Assembly (NCBI RefSeq): GCF_000971335.1
Contig: NZ_JZJL01000004.1
Span: forward strand, 103,783-167,782
Reading direction: 5' to 3'
Length of the DNA: 64,000 bases
Source of the DNA: Chromobacterium vaccinii
GTDB lineage: Bacteria; Pseudomonadota; Gammaproteobacteria; Burkholderiales; Chromobacteriaceae
The position numbers were made by a program, and so were the translations under genes. How positions within the stretch are numbered: position 1 is the first letter of the stretch; the number at the start of each line of letters is the position of its first letter. The notes under the pieces were generated by a model. It saw only the letters and a list, made by a program, of their open reading frames with translations. It had not been told where the DNA came from and made no database searches. This document shows positions 19,890 through 30,049 of this stretch, piece after piece.

Positions 19890-22040
19890 TCAGGGCAGGA
19901 TGGTGGTGATCTGCTTCTGCAACTGCTGTTTCAGCGCTTGCTGCTTTTCGCCCTCGGTCTTCTTGCCCTTGACCAGTGCGTTGAAGTCCAGCGCGTACAC
20001 CGGCGAGTTGAGCGGGCCGGTGATCTTCAGCGGCACGTTGACGCCTTTCAGCCGGACGAACTCCTGCGGATTGGCCTGCACGTCCATCGTATAGTCGACG
20101 ATGCTCTGCTTCAGGTCCACCTTGCCGCCGCCGTTGACGTTGACCAGCTGCGAGGCCAGCTTCAGGTCCTGGCTGCGCGCTACGCCGCTGTCCAGCTTGA
20201 AGCTGGTGGACAGGGTGGAGAAGGTCGTCTTCTGGTCGTTTTGCGCGGCGGCGTTCCACTCTTTGAGCTCGGCCGGCAGGTTTTTCAGCGCGGCCACCAG
20301 GTCGATGCCGGTCAGCGCGCCGTTGTTCAGACTGAAGGAAGCGTCGCCGTTGAGCGTGTTGCGCAGCTCGGCGAAGGACTTGCCGTCGGCGTTGATGTCG
20401 ATCTTGCCGTTGCCCTTGCCGTCCAGGCGGTTGAAGTTGAACAGGTCCGCCAGCAGCGGGCGGATCTTCATGCCCTGCAGCGTTTGCTTCACTTGCAGAT
20501 GCGGCACGTCGCGCCGGCTCAGCGAAGCGTCGCCCTGCAGGCGGCCGTCGTAGATGTCGGCGGACATCTGGTCCAGCTCCAGCGCGCGCGGATTGATGCG
20601 CACATTGCTGGTGATGTGGTTGATGCGGAAGCGGCCCATCGCCAGCTCGCCTATCGCCACCTTGCCGTTCAGGTCGAAGAAGTCCAGCCAGTCCAGCGGG
20701 ATTTCATTGGTGTTCTGGAAAATGGCCACCGGATCGCCCTGGGTTTCGGGCAGGTAGCGGTTCAGGTCCAGCTTGCCGATGGACAGCATCGCTTCGTGGC
20801 GCGGCTTGATCAGGCCGTACTGGCTCAGCGTGGCCGACACGTCGGAGCCGTCCAGCTTGCCGGCGACGCGCAGATTGAAGCGCGGCTCGTCGATGTCGCC
20901 GTCCAGCGCGCCTTCCATGCTGGCCACCAGGCGGCCGCGCGGCAGCGCCGGCGTGGTGATAGTGCTGGTCAGCTTCAGCGGCTGCATCAGCAGCTGGTTC
21001 ATGCCGGCCAGCGACAGCGGCGCGTTCAGCTTGACGTTGACCTTGCTGGAGCCGGCCAGCCAGTTGAACTCGCCGTCCAGCTTGTCGGCGTAGAGGCCGC
21101 TCTCGCTCAGCTTCAGATTGTCCAGCGCCGCCTGCAGCTGGTACTGGCTGCGGGCGTAGCTGAGCTTGGCGCTGAGCGTGCCGGACGGCATGGTCAGCTC
21201 GCGCAGGCTGGCGTTGATCTGCGGCAGGGTCAGCTTGACCTCGCTGCTGGGACGCTCGCTGGTGAAGCTGACGGTGACGTCGCTGCCGGTGGCTTGCAGC
21301 GACGCGAAGTTGAGCTTGTACTGGCCGGCGACGGTCAATTTGGTTTCGCCCAGGCCCGGAATGGTGCTGATCGCCACCGCTTCCAGCTCGGGCAGGCTGA
21401 CCTGGTCGTCCTGTATCGCCAGCGGGGTGGTCAGCGCCAGGCGCACCGGACGCTTGTCGTCGTCCAGAATGGCGCCGAAGCTGACGTCGGCGGTGCCGCG
21501 CAGGTTGTCGGCGTCCAGGCTGATGCTGGCTAGCCGCTTGTCGGTGTGGGTGAGCTGGTCGGACAGCAGCAGCGTGCCTTCGCGCATGGTCAGCCGGTCC
21601 AGCTTGAGGATGTAGCTGTCCTGGCGGCGGCGCTGGAACAGGTCTGCGATGTTCAGTTGCCCGTCCAGGCCGCGGCTGACGCCGGCGCTGGGGCCGTACA
21701 GATCCAGCGCCTTGACTTCGCGGTTGCCCAGCAGCAGCGGCAGCCAGGCCAGCGACACGCGCAGCATTTCCACGCGCGCGAAGGCGTCGGGCTTGCCGGG
21801 CTCGCTGATGCTGAGTTTTTCTATTTCAATGCCGGGGTAGGGGAAAACCTGGGGCGTGATGCGGCCGTCGATGCGGACGCTGCGCCCGGTGTCTTGCAGG
21901 GCATGGGTCAGGCTGCCGCGCACGGCAGCTTCGTCGAATTGCCAGTAGATCAGCGCGCGGATCAATACCAGCAGCAGGACCACGGCCAGGGTGCCGTAGG
22001 TCGCGATTCTTAGCCACAGCCGGCCGGAGTTCAATTTCAT
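19890..22040 (-). CDS. AsmA family protein
   Basis: This 716-residue protein has one N-terminal membrane helix (about residues 9-29) and a long, mostly beta periplasmic part. It shows AsmA family features: GSLTHALQDTGRSVRIDG near the start, PYPGIEIEKLSIS, the repeated core of alternating hydrophobic strands, and the C-terminal AsmA_2 part with GNGKIDINADGKS and LNGDASFSLNNGALTGIDL. AsmA-like proteins are now linked to phospholipid movement to the outer membrane. It is monocistronic or nearly so; a tRNA gene lies just upstream on the same strand. Confidence 0.92.
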   Translation of the reverse strand: MKLNSGRLWLRIATYGTLAVVLLLVLIRALIYWQFDEAAVRGSLTHALQDTGRSVRIDGRITPQVFPYPGIEIEKLSISEPGKPDAFARVEMLRVSLAWLPLLLGNREVKALDLYGPSAGVSRGLDGQLNIADLFQRRRQDSYILKLDRLTMREGTLLLSDQLTHTDKRLASISLDADNLRGTADVSFGAILDDDKRPVRLALTTPLAIQDDQVSLPELEAVAISTIPGLGETKLTVAGQYKLNFASLQATGSDVTVSFTSERPSSEVKLTLPQINASLRELTMPSGTLSAKLSYARSQYQLQAALDNLKLSESGLYADKLDGEFNWLAGSSKVNVKLNAPLSLAGMNQLLMQPLKLTSTITTPALPRGRLVASMEGALDGDIDEPRFNLRVAGKLDGSDVSATLSQYGLIKPRHEAMLSIGKLDLNRYLPETQGDPVAIFQNTNEIPLDWLDFFDLNGKVAIGELAMGRFRINHITSNVRINPRALELDQMSADIYDGRLQGDASLSRRDVPHLQVKQTLQGMKIRPLLADLFNFNRLDGKGNGKIDINADGKSFAELRNTLNGDASFSLNNGALTGIDLVAALKNLPAELKEWNAAAQNDQKTTFSTLSTSFKLDSGVARSQDLKLASQLVNVNGGGKVDLKQSIVDYTMDVQANPQEFVRLKGVNVPLKITGPLNSPVYALDFNALVKGKKTEGEKQQALKQQLQKQITTILP

Positions 22041-22095
22041 CGGGATCGCTCGGAGAGGCCATGCATGGAGTTGTCTGGGAGGTGCGGGAAGCCTG

Positions 22096-22169
22096 TGGAG
22101 CGGGTGAAGGGAATCGAACCCTCGTCGTAAGCTTGGGAAGCTTCTGCTCTACCATTGAGCTACACCCGC
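22096..22169 (-). tRNA. tRNA-Gly (anticodon CCC)
   Basis: The minus strand reads a full cloverleaf: acceptor GCGGGTG/CACCCGC, D-stem GCTC/GAGC, anticodon loop TTCCCAA with anticodon CCC, T-arm AGGG-TTCGATT-CCCT, and an encoded CCA end. It reads glycine codon GGG. The first pair of the anticodon stem is a G-A mismatch; the rest pairs well. It closely resembles remembered E. coli tRNA-Gly(CCC). Confidence 0.95.
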
Positions 22170-22377
22170 GCGCTTCTAGAGCCGACGAATTTAGCGGGTT
22201 TCGCCAGGATTGGCAAGATTTTGCGGCGCAGCAAAATCACCGTTCGGGTTCGATTTCGCCAAGGCGGCGCGCTTTGTTTTCCTAAGTGATTGATGCGAAA
22301 GGGTTCGCGTGGGGTCGGGGCTGGCTCCGCGCGGGAGGGGAGGCAAAGCGGCCGCGGCCGGGGCGCGACCCTCGTTG

Positions 22378-23277
22378 TCAGCGGCCTGGCCGGTACCACA
22401 GCCTGGCGTCGTCCAGGGGGGTGTCTTTCGGCAGCATCGGATTTTCCAGCTGGATCAGCGTCCGGTTGTCCAGCTCGGCGCGCCGTATCGCCGCGCCGTA
22501 ATGCTGCAGGAAAAATCTGTCGTAGGAGCCGTCCTTCAGCATCCGGCGCATGCCTTCCTCCACGCGCTTCGCCAGTTCGGCTCCGCGTTCTCGGTTGAAG
22601 AAAAAGTAATACGGCCACGGGTAGTAGAGCAGCAGGGTCTTGTCCACGGCCAGGCCGGGGTAGCTTGGCGAACGGCTGTCGAATTCGGAAAAGATCTCGC
22701 CGATGCCGCGCGGAAACAGGTCGAAGCGCTTCTTGTCCAGCATGGAGAACAGCAGTTCGTAGCCGGCTTCGGTCACCTTGATGCCGTTGTAGCGGTAGAG
22801 CGGGATGTCTCCCCAGCCCAGCCCCTGGCCGACGCGCAGCCGGCGCAGGCCTGCCAGGTCGCGCACGCCGGCTACGGCAGCCTGGCGGTCGGCCGGGATC
22901 AGCGCGATCCGATAGCTGAGCAAGCCCTTGTCCAGCGGGATGCGCACGGCCAGCATCTGCCGCTCGCGCTCTTCGGTGGCGGAGCTCCAGACCACGTCGA
23001 GATTGCCCTGCTGCAACTCCTGCAGGTAGCGGGACTCGTTCATGATCCGGGAGGAGGGCTGGAGCGCGGCGGGGCCGTATTTGGCGTTGGAGTGTTCGAT
23101 GGCTTCGCGCAGCAAGTCGAGGTAGGGTTGGAAGCGGGTCTCGGATCCCTGTGGAAAGGCCGGATAGCGGATGAGCGCAGGCTCTCCCGCCGCCATCGTC
23201 GTCGTCGTCCATGCCGCGCATAGCAAGGCAGCCAGCCGCCGGCGGCTCGGGGCGGCGGGGCGCGTTCGGCGTTTCAT
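22378..23277 (-). CDS. Periplasmic solute-binding protein (SBP_bac_3-like)
   Basis: This protein of 299 residues starts with an Arg-rich n-region and a hydrophobic stretch (LAALLCAAWTTTTMAAG), a plausible signal peptide, and then a type II binding-protein fold: ALIRYPAFPQGSETRFQPYLDLLREAI, GNLDVVWSSATEERE, LDKGLLSYRIALIPAD and FDLFPRGIGEIFSEF. No permease or ATPase genes lie nearby, so it may serve signalling. It is immediately downstream of two chemoreceptor genes on the same strand, which hints at a sensory role, though that is inference. The start is uncertain; an ATG at 23304 would add nine residues. Confidence 0.8.
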   Translation of the reverse strand: MKRRTRPAAPSRRRLAALLCAAWTTTTMAAGEPALIRYPAFPQGSETRFQPYLDLLREAIEHSNAKYGPAALQPSSRIMNESRYLQELQQGNLDVVWSSATEERERQMLAVRIPLDKGLLSYRIALIPADRQAAVAGVRDLAGLRRLRVGQGLGWGDIPLYRYNGIKVTEAGYELLFSMLDKKRFDLFPRGIGEIFSEFDSRSPSYPGLAVDKTLLLYYPWPYYFFFNRERGAELAKRVEEGMRRMLKDGSYDRFFLQHYGAAIRRAELDNRTLIQLENPMLPKDTPLDDARLWYRPGR

Positions 23278-23346
23278 CGAGTGGTCGGTCGGGGGCGGCT
23301 TCATCGCGGTGAGGGGGCTGGCATATCGTTAGAGGCCGTTCGGGGT

Positions 23347-25194
23347 TCAGTTCCGTGTCGGCTGCTGGAAATACTCCATTTGCCGGCGCAGGCTGTCGGC
23401 GCGCTGTGCCGTCTCGTGCGCGGCAGCCGACAGCTCTTCGCTGGTGGCGGCGTTGTCCTGGGACAGATGGCTCAGGCCTTGCATCACCGAGGTGATGTTG
23501 CCGACCTGGCGGGCCTGGGCTGACGCGTCCCGGGAGATGCCTTCCACCAACTCCCGGGTTTCGCGGCTGGAGGCGACGATGGCGTCCAGGCTGGCGCCGG
23601 CGCTTTCCGCCAGTTGCACGCTGCGGGCGGCCACCTGGCCGATTTCCTTTGCGGCATCCTGGCTGCGTATCGCCAGCTTGCGCACTTCGTCGGCCACCAC
23701 GGCGAAGCCTTTGCCCACCTCGCCGGCGCGCGCGGCCTCGATGGCGGCGTTGAGCGCCAGCAGATTGGTCTGGTAGGCGATGTCGTCGATGATGTCGGTG
23801 CGCTGGGCGATGCGGCGCATCGCCTGTATCGCCTCGCCGACCACGCGGTTGCCGGCGTCGGCCTGGTTGGCGGCTTCGTTGGCGATGTCGCCGGTATGGC
23901 TGGCCTGGTCGGCCATGTCGAACATCTGGCGGCTGATGTCGTTCACCGTCTCGCAGGTCTGCTCGATGCTGGCCGAGGTGCCGCAGGCGCTGGCGGACAG
24001 GCTTTGCGAGGCGGTGTTCAGCTGCAGCGAGGCGTTGGCCACCGCGTCGGCGTCGGTCTGCACTTGCAAAATCACGGCGGACAGCTTCTCGCCCATCTTG
24101 CGGATGTGGGCGGCGAGACTGCGGGTATCGTGTTTGGCCAGCGGCAGGGTGAAGGCCAGCCTGCCGTCGGCCAGTTCGCGCATGCCCTGCGCGACGTCGT
24201 CCGGTTCCGCGCCCAGCGTGCGGATGACGTCGCGGGCCAGCAGGATGGACGCGCCTATCGGCAGCAGTAAGGCCAGCAAGCCGGCCAACGCCAGCCAGCC
24301 CTGGCGGCGGGCGTGTTCGGCCTGATCGGACGCGCGCTGGCGGATGTCGTCCAGCAGTCGCCGCTGCAAGCCATACAAGGCGTCGAGCCGCGCGCTGGCG
24401 GCCTGGAACCAGGCGGCAGGGGAAAGCCGCTGCTCCACCGCGCCGGGCTCGCGCTCCAGTAGCGCGTCGCGCATGGCTTCGAAGTCGCGGGTGGATTGCA
24501 AGGCCTGGGCCAGGGTGGAGGGATTGCCGCCATGCTGCAGATACAGCTGTTCGCACAAGGCCTCCTGCGATACCACCCCGCTGACCCGGCGGACGTCGGC
24601 CACCGTCATCCGGCGCGAGGACAGCACGCCGTTGACCAGGCCCCGGGTCCGGCCGGTGTATTCGCTTTGGCACTGCAGCGCCGACCATTGCTGCACGCTG
24701 GCCCGGATGTCCTCGCTTTGCGCGTCGAACAGCGCGACCACGCCCGACAGCTGCTCTATCATCGCCGAATAAGCGGCGAACATCTCCAGCGGCGCGATGC
24801 GGTGGATATTGACGCTCGCGCGCAGGCGCTCAAGCCGGTCCGCGGCGGGCACGCTATCGTCGATGAAGGCGCGCAGCCGGGGCTTCAGGCCATCGCCCGG
24901 CTGCCGGCGCAACCTGTCCAGCAGCGCGGAGGCTTCCGCGCGGCGCTGGCGCAGCGCGTCCGGCATCGGCGCGGAGGCGTTCAGATAGCCGTTGCTGAGG
25001 CCGCGCTCGCTTTGCAGCGCGTGTATCAATTCCCCGATCAGCGCCGCGTTGTCGGCCAGCTTCACGTCCTGTTGCAACTGGTCCGCGGCATGCCGCCGAT
25101 CCATGGTGTAGGCGGCGCCGCCCGCCAGCAGCAGCAGGGCCAGCGGCGCGGTGAGCAGCACCAGCCGATGGACTAATTTCAAACGATAGGGCAT
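23347..25194 (-). CDS. Methyl-accepting chemotaxis protein with NIT sensor domain
   Basis: This 615-residue receptor has an N-terminal membrane helix (about 8-30), a NIT-type periplasmic helical domain whose mark is [18 protein letters not shown] near residues 54-71, a second helix (about 300-320), a HAMP-like linker and a cytoplasmic signalling domain. The hairpin tip contains [33 protein letters not shown] split over the CheA/CheW contact. NIT domains are proposed nitrate/nitrite sensors; relatives respond to other ligands too. It lies 7 bases downstream of a second NIT receptor. Confidence 0.94.
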   Translation of the reverse strand: MPYRLKLVHRLVLLTAPLALLLLAGGAAYTMDRRHAADQLQQDVKLADNAALIGELIHALQSERGLSNGYLNASAPMPDALRQRRAEASALLDRLRRQPGDGLKPRLRAFIDDSVPAADRLERLRASVNIHRIAPLEMFAAYSAMIEQLSGVVALFDAQSEDIRASVQQWSALQCQSEYTGRTRGLVNGVLSSRRMTVADVRRVSGVVSQEALCEQLYLQHGGNPSTLAQALQSTRDFEAMRDALLEREPGAVEQRLSPAAWFQAASARLDALYGLQRRLLDDIRQRASDQAEHARRQGWLALAGLLALLLPIGASILLARDVIRTLGAEPDDVAQGMRELADGRLAFTLPLAKHDTRSLAAHIRKMGEKLSAVILQVQTDADAVANASLQLNTASQSLSASACGTSASIEQTCETVNDISRQMFDMADQASHTGDIANEAANQADAGNRVVGEAIQAMRRIAQRTDIIDDIAYQTNLLALNAAIEAARAGEVGKGFAVVADEVRKLAIRSQDAAKEIGQVAARSVQLAESAGASLDAIVASSRETRELVEGISRDASAQARQVGNITSVMQGLSHLSQDNAATSEELSAAAHETAQRADSLRRQMEYFQQPTRN

Positions 25195-25201
25195 GGCTGG
25201 G

Positions 25202-27187
25202 TCATTCCGCGAGATGCTTGAAGCGGTCCACTAGCCGGACCAGTTCTCCGGCGGAGGCGTTCAGCCGGTCTGACAGCTTGGCCACTTCCTGCACCAGCGA
25301 GGCGTTGTCCTCGGCCAGCGAGGCGATCACGCTGATATTGGTGGCCACCTCGTTGCTGGCCGAGGTCTGTTCGGCCATCGCGGTGGCGGTGTCCTGGCTC
25401 TTGTTGGCGGCGTGGCCGGCTTCGGCATGTATTTGCTCCAGGTCGTCGACGGTGCGGCTGACCAGCTGCAGTCCGGACTCCATCCTGTCCTGCGCCTCCT
25501 GCATGTGATGGGCGGCGGTCTGCGTTTCGCCGCGGATGTCTTCGATCAGCGCGGTGATGTCCAGGGTTTCCTTGCCGGTGCGCTCGGCCAGTTTCCTCAC
25601 CTCGTCCGCCACTACCGCGAAGCCGCGGCCCATCTCGCCGGCGCGCGCCGCCTCGATGGCGGCGTTCAACGCCAGCAGATTGGTCTGGTCCGCGATCTCG
25701 CGGATGGCGGTGATGATGGAGCGGATGTCTTCGGACTTTCGCTGCAGCGATTCGATGCGGTTGCCGGCGTCGCCGAGCACCGACGAGGTCTGGTGCATGG
25801 CCGAGGTGGTGTCGCCCATGCGTTCGCGGCCGTCGTGGACGCTGCGCTGCATCTGCTGGGCCAGGGTCAGCGATTGCTGGGTGTTGTTGGTGACCGACTC
25901 GATGCCGGCGGACATCTGCTCGACGGCGGCGGCGATTTCGGTCGCCGACTGGCTTTGCGTCTCCGAGGCCTTGGCCGCCCGCTCCGCGATGTCCAGCATG
26001 CTGTTGGCGGCGTCCACCAGGGTATGGGCGTTGCGGTTGACTTCGTTCAGCGTGTGCGCGAAAGCGTCCACCAGGTGGTCGAATGCCTGCCCCATGCGGG
26101 CGATTTCGTCATGGCCGCGGATCGTCGCCCGCGGGCGCAGGTCGAAATCCTGGCTCATCGACGTCATCAGCACTTCCAGCCGCTGCACCGGCATGTGGAT
26201 GCCGCGGTAGATGGCGAAACCCAGGCCGCCCAGCAGCAGGATGACCAGCGCGGACCCGCCCAGCGTCAGCGCCAGGTCCGAGCGCGCCTGCGCCACCTTG
26301 ACGGCCACCATCTGCGCCATCTGCCGCAGCAGCTGGTCTTGTCCGCCCTTCAGCGCGTCGATGCGCCTGGTGGTGGCCTGGAACCACGCGGCCGGCGCCA
26401 CGCCCACCGGCTGGCCCAGGGGCTGGCTCATCACTTTGGCGCGCAGCGCCTGCACGGCGCGGGTTTCGTCGCCGCCGTCCAGCGCCTCCTTCTGGCTGCG
26501 GAGGGCATCGTCGGCGATCAGCTTGAACTGGCTGGCGCAGGCGTCTTGCTTGGCGATCAGGCTGGCGGCCTGCGCGTGGCTTTGCTGGTTGAGCACGCCG
26601 GTCTGCAGCAGGCCGTTGACATAGCCGCGCTCCCGTCCCGCGAACTCCTTCTCGCATTGCAGATTGAGCAGGGCCATGGTGCTGCGCAGCAGGTCGCCGT
26701 CATTGTTGGCTTGCGCCAGCCGGGCGATCAGTCCGATCAAGCCGTCGATGTCCTTGGAATAGGCCGCGAAGGCGTCCGGGGCGGCGATGCCGCGCTTTTC
26801 GACATCCGCGCGCAACTGGGCCAAGCCTTGCAGTTGGCTGTTCAGCGCGCCCAGCGTCTCTTTCAGCCGGCTGTCGCCCAGCTCGCCGCTGGCGGAGGCG
26901 AAGCCGGCCAGCGACTTGTCGCCGTTGGCGCGCGCCGCCTGCAATGGCGGAGGCAGCGCGGCGGCCTGCCCGCTGAGGAAGCCGTTGCTGAGGCCGCGCT
27001 CGGTCTGGAGGTCGTGTATCAGCTGGCTGGAGTCGCCGGCGATGGCGATCAGCCGGTCCGAACGTTGCAACTCGTTCAGGGTTTGCAGGCGGTCCAGCGA
27101 CAGGATGCCGGCGAGGCCTACCAAGGCCAGGGAAAAAGGCAGCAGCAGCAATAGCAGCTTGCTGGCGATCGATAGCCTGGACAGCAT
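25202..27187 (-). CDS. Methyl-accepting chemotaxis protein with NIT sensor domain
   Basis: This 661-residue receptor is laid out like its neighbour: membrane helix at 10-30, NIT domain with [17 protein letters not shown] near residues 56-72 and [22 protein letters not shown] near 180-200, second helix around 310-330, HAMP, then the methylation and signalling helices with [22 protein letters not shown] at the tip. The two receptors share architecture but differ enough to suggest an old duplication. Tandem order and a 7-base gap argue for one transcript. Confidence 0.94.
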   Translation of the reverse strand: MLSRLSIASKLLLLLLPFSLALVGLAGILSLDRLQTLNELQRSDRLIAIAGDSSQLIHDLQTERGLSNGFLSGQAAALPPPLQAARANGDKSLAGFASASGELGDSRLKETLGALNSQLQGLAQLRADVEKRGIAAPDAFAAYSKDIDGLIGLIARLAQANNDGDLLRSTMALLNLQCEKEFAGRERGYVNGLLQTGVLNQQSHAQAASLIAKQDACASQFKLIADDALRSQKEALDGGDETRAVQALRAKVMSQPLGQPVGVAPAAWFQATTRRIDALKGGQDQLLRQMAQMVAVKVAQARSDLALTLGGSALVILLLGGLGFAIYRGIHMPVQRLEVLMTSMSQDFDLRPRATIRGHDEIARMGQAFDHLVDAFAHTLNEVNRNAHTLVDAANSMLDIAERAAKASETQSQSATEIAAAVEQMSAGIESVTNNTQQSLTLAQQMQRSVHDGRERMGDTTSAMHQTSSVLGDAGNRIESLQRKSEDIRSIITAIREIADQTNLLALNAAIEAARAGEMGRGFAVVADEVRKLAERTGKETLDITALIEDIRGETQTAAHHMQEAQDRMESGLQLVSRTVDDLEQIHAEAGHAANKSQDTATAMAEQTSASNEVATNISVIASLAEDNASLVQEVAKLSDRLNASAGELVRLVDRFKHLAE

Positions 27188-27683
27188 GCGCTTCTCCCTT
27201 TTGGGGATGGTGGGATCCGAATGCCTTGAATGTGGGCATCGGATTTCACTATAGGCAAAGTCGCCGAGGAGGCTCGCTGGAGATGGGGATCGGATGAGGC
27301 CGTTTGCCGCGAAGCCGGCGGGGGGCCGAGGCGCGCGCGCCGTTTCGGCTTCAATATGTTGCTATCGGTTGGCCTTGTCGCTCGCCCCCTGGCTTTGGCG
27401 GGGGTGTGTCCGGCAAAGCCGGGCGACGCATGCAGGGCGGCTGATTTGTAAATTCTTGGTGACATAAACTTGCCCCAGGAATATGCTAAAAGGTTTCTTG
27501 ATGGGTTTTGGCATGGCGAACGTCCTGGGGAGGCCGTTTGCGTGAAGGCGAATGACGGGAAGAGGCGGTCGCCTGTTTCCGGGGAACATAAAGAGGGTGG
27601 GCCGGGCGGGGTATATGGGGCCGGTGGCGCGTTGCGAACGACGCGGACCGGCGGCGCATGTATTCGGTTTGGGTGGTGGGCAA
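27188..27683. other. Intergenic region without a recognised gene
   Basis: About 500 bases between the divergent NIT receptor and the exported protein gene. No convincing ORF is seen. It holds promoters for both sides and a hairpin at 27404-27430 listed separately. The stretch around 27440-27475 (TTGTAAATTCTTGGTGACATAAA) is AT-rich and a likely promoter area. Confidence 0.6.
27404..27430. repeat. REP-like hairpin
   Basis: GTGTGTC, then CCGGC-AAA-GCCGG, then GACGCAT: the inner 5-bp stem with an AAA loop is extended by outer arms with G-T pairs. The core resembles the CCCGGC-TTT-GCCGGG hairpin at 46507-46538 on the other strand. A REP-type repeat is likely but a genome search was not possible. 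Confidence 0.4.
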
Positions 27684-28256
27684 ATGCACAAGATATTACA
27701 AATACTGTCGTGGCTGCCATTGGCGGCCTGTCTGGGCATGCCGGCGTTCGCCGCGGAGGCGGTGAGACCGTATCAGGGGCCGCTCAAGTGCGCGGCGTCG
27801 GAAATGGAGGACATGTGGCTGGACCAGCGTCTGGGCTGCCTGAAGTCCGGCAGCCGGTTCATCGTCAACGCCGCTGGAGCCGAGGGCGCGGTGCAGGACA
27901 TGGCCTACGTGGTCAACGAAGCCATCTATGACAAGGATTTCTACCTGATCAACAACCGCAAGGTTCGTTATTTCCAGTCCTTCTTGTGCGTGCGCAACCA
28001 TCCTCAGGGCGTGCGCTCGCTGTTTCTGTCCGGCGATCTGGCCAATGCGCTGGAGCTGAACAACCTGGGCCGCAAGCCGGCCGGCATCGGGCCGACTTCG
28101 GTGAACATCTCGGGGGGCGACAGGGCGGGCGGCGTCGCGACCACCTGCGATCCGGCCAAGCATCCGCTGATCGTCGATTACAGCAGCGGCAAGGTGGAGT
28201 CGGTCAATCCGCTGGCCCTGCAGACGCTGCACGTGTACGAGCTGCCGTACAACTGA
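27684..28256 (+). CDS. Exported protein of unknown function
   Basis: I do not recognise a family for this 190-residue protein. It begins with a clear signal peptide (MHKILQILSWLPLAACLGMPAFAA, cleavage likely after AFA). The mature part has five cysteines (in LKCAAS, LGCLKS, LCVRN and TTCDP among others) that could form disulfides, plus the aromatic run NEAIYDKDFYLINNRKVRYFQSFLCV. There is no membrane segment after the signal. The ATG at 27684 follows GGTGGTGGG, a poor ribosome site. It stands alone; the next gene converges from the other strand. Confidence 0.75.
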   Translation: MHKILQILSWLPLAACLGMPAFAAEAVRPYQGPLKCAASEMEDMWLDQRLGCLKSGSRFIVNAAGAEGAVQDMAYVVNEAIYDKDFYLINNRKVRYFQSFLCVRNHPQGVRSLFLSGDLANALELNNLGRKPAGIGPTSVNISGGDRAGGVATTCDPAKHPLIVDYSSGKVESVNPLALQTLHVYELPYN

Positions 28257-28277
28257 GCCGGCCGTCTTTTGCGCGGC

Positions 28278-29963
28278 CTAGACTTCTCCGGGGCGCAGCC
28301 AGACCGATTTGAAGTCGAACCAGCCCATGCTGTTGAGGCGGAAGTCTTCGATCTGGCCCGGCCCCTTCAAGCGCAGCCAATTGTGGAACAGCGGCAGCAT
28401 CCAGTGCCGCCTCACGGTCTGGGCGGCCAGGCTGTGCGCCTGCTCCTCGCCGCGGCGCCAGCCGCGCAGCCATTGTTCCAGCGGCAGCGCCGGTTCCAGG
28501 CAATGGCGCAGCAGCGGCGTGCCCAGCAGCCAGGCCGGCACCGCGTAGTCTATGTCGCAGCTGAAGTTGACCGTGCCCAGCCATAGATCGGCTTTTTCCC
28601 GGCCGAACTCCCAATCCTGATAACTGCATGTCCGGCACTGGACGGCGATGCCGTGCGGCGCCAGGCATTCGGCGATGGCGGCGGCGATCTGCCGGTATTC
28701 GGGGTGCTGCTCGTAATAGGCCAGCCGCAGCGCCGGGAGGCGCGGCGCCGGCGAGGGCGTCTCCGGCCGGCTGTGGTGCCAGCGCGGCAGCAGGCCGGCC
28801 GCGGCCACCCAGAACTGGCGGGCAGCGGGCGGGGTTTGCTGCATGATGGCCAGCGGCGTCAGCGCCTGGGCCAGCCATCGCCGGACGGCGTCGTCCCGCA
28901 TCAGGGGCGAGCGGCCGTCGCACAGCAGGAAATAGACGCCGGTTTCCAGCGACATTTCGGTTTGCTCCTGCGCCGGCCGCGGATTGATTTCCACGGTCAG
29001 ATCGCAGATGCCCTGAACGTCCAGCTCCAGTTGGTCTCCCAGCTTGGGCACCATCCAGATGTCCACCTGGTCCAGCAGCGCGCGGTGGCCGAAGTAGTCG
29101 TCGAAGGCTTGCAGCGACAGCCGGTGAGCATCGTTGATCGCCACCCGGTAAGGTCCGGTGCCGACGGGATGCGAGGCGAAGCCGGGGCGGGCGCCGTGGT
29201 CGGCCGGCAGTGCCAGCGCGGCGGGGTCGGCCAAGAGCCGGGGCAGCCGTAGGTCGGGCTCGGACAACTGGATGGCGATGCTGCGCGGCGATAGCCGGCG
29301 CATGCCCGTTAGATGGGAAAACAGGGGCTGGGTGCGCAAGCGTTCCAGGGTGGCGGCGATGTCGTCCAGGCTCAGCTCGCGGCCATCGTGCCAGCGTACC
29401 CGCGGCCGCAGGTGGAAATGCCACTCCCGCTCCGAATGCTGTTCCCAGTGATGGGCGAGATCGCCTTCTATTTCCCCTTTTTCCTCGTTTAGCCGGGTCA
29501 GTCCGTTGAAGATCTGGGACACCAGATGACGCTCGGAGCGCCTGAGCGGCGTGCCGGGCATCAGATTCGGCATGGGCCGGTAATAAGGCACGCCCAGCAC
29601 CTGGCGGTCCTGGCTCCAGCGGTGGCCCAGGCGGGACAGCAGCAGCGGCGCCAGTTGCCTGGGATCGTCGTCCAGCAGCGCCACCGCCTGCTCCACCTTA
29701 CCCTGTTCCAGCAGCGCTTCGGCTTGCCGCCGCTGCAGCTCTCCTACGCTGCGCAGGAAACGCAGGCCGGAACGGCTGCCGCGCCCGGAGCGGGCATCCC
29801 ATTCCAGCCAGCCCAGCCCCTGCATCTGGACCAACAAACTGCGCATGTGGCGGCGGGTGCAGCACAGCAGGTCGGCCAGCTGCTGCAGCGAGGCCTCGCC
29901 ATCCTGGCCGGCGAAGCCCTGGCGCAGGCGGCTGTATTGTTGCAACAGGCGGTTATGGCTCAT
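28278..29963 (-). CDS. sgrR: SgrR-type transcriptional regulator
   Basis: This 561-residue protein has the SgrR layout: an N-terminal winged-helix DNA-binding domain (about 1-115, with LQQLADLLCCTRRHMRSLLVQMQGLGWLEW) followed by a periplasmic-binding-protein-like domain of the oligopeptide/SBP_bac_5 type (about 160-561, with LVSQIFNGLTRLNEEKGEIEGDLAHHWE and VRWHDGRELSLDDI). In E. coli SgrR senses sugar-phosphate stress and turns on the small RNA SgrS and setA. Here it is divergent from a small gene with a SgrT-like motif. SgrR-family proteins also occur without SgrS, so the regulated target is inferred. Confidence 0.88.
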   Translation of the reverse strand: MSHNRLLQQYSRLRQGFAGQDGEASLQQLADLLCCTRRHMRSLLVQMQGLGWLEWDARSGRGSRSGLRFLRSVGELQRRQAEALLEQGKVEQAVALLDDDPRQLAPLLLSRLGHRWSQDRQVLGVPYYRPMPNLMPGTPLRRSERHLVSQIFNGLTRLNEEKGEIEGDLAHHWEQHSEREWHFHLRPRVRWHDGRELSLDDIAATLERLRTQPLFSHLTGMRRLSPRSIAIQLSEPDLRLPRLLADPAALALPADHGARPGFASHPVGTGPYRVAINDAHRLSLQAFDDYFGHRALLDQVDIWMVPKLGDQLELDVQGICDLTVEINPRPAQEQTEMSLETGVYFLLCDGRSPLMRDDAVRRWLAQALTPLAIMQQTPPAARQFWVAAAGLLPRWHHSRPETPSPAPRLPALRLAYYEQHPEYRQIAAAIAECLAPHGIAVQCRTCSYQDWEFGREKADLWLGTVNFSCDIDYAVPAWLLGTPLLRHCLEPALPLEQWLRGWRRGEEQAHSLAAQTVRRHWMLPLFHNWLRLKGPGQIEDFRLNSMGWFDFKSVWLRPGEV

Positions 29964-30049
29964 AAAGGGGAAATTTGTAGGAAAAAGTCAGCAATTTTTT
30001 GTTCATGTTATCAGCGCGACAATGCGGCATCCAGCACGAGGAGTCCAAA

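Noticed and set aside
22096..22169. Integrated element at the tRNA-Gly gene
   Set aside because: tRNA genes are frequent attachment sites, but no integrase, repeated tRNA end or foreign-looking DNA is seen on either side.
27400..27450. GEMM (cyclic di-GMP) riboswitch in the gap before the exported protein
   Set aside because: GGCAAAGCCGGGCGACGCA recalls part of the consensus, but the order of the two conserved strands is wrong and the first half is missing. It fits a REP-like hairpin better.
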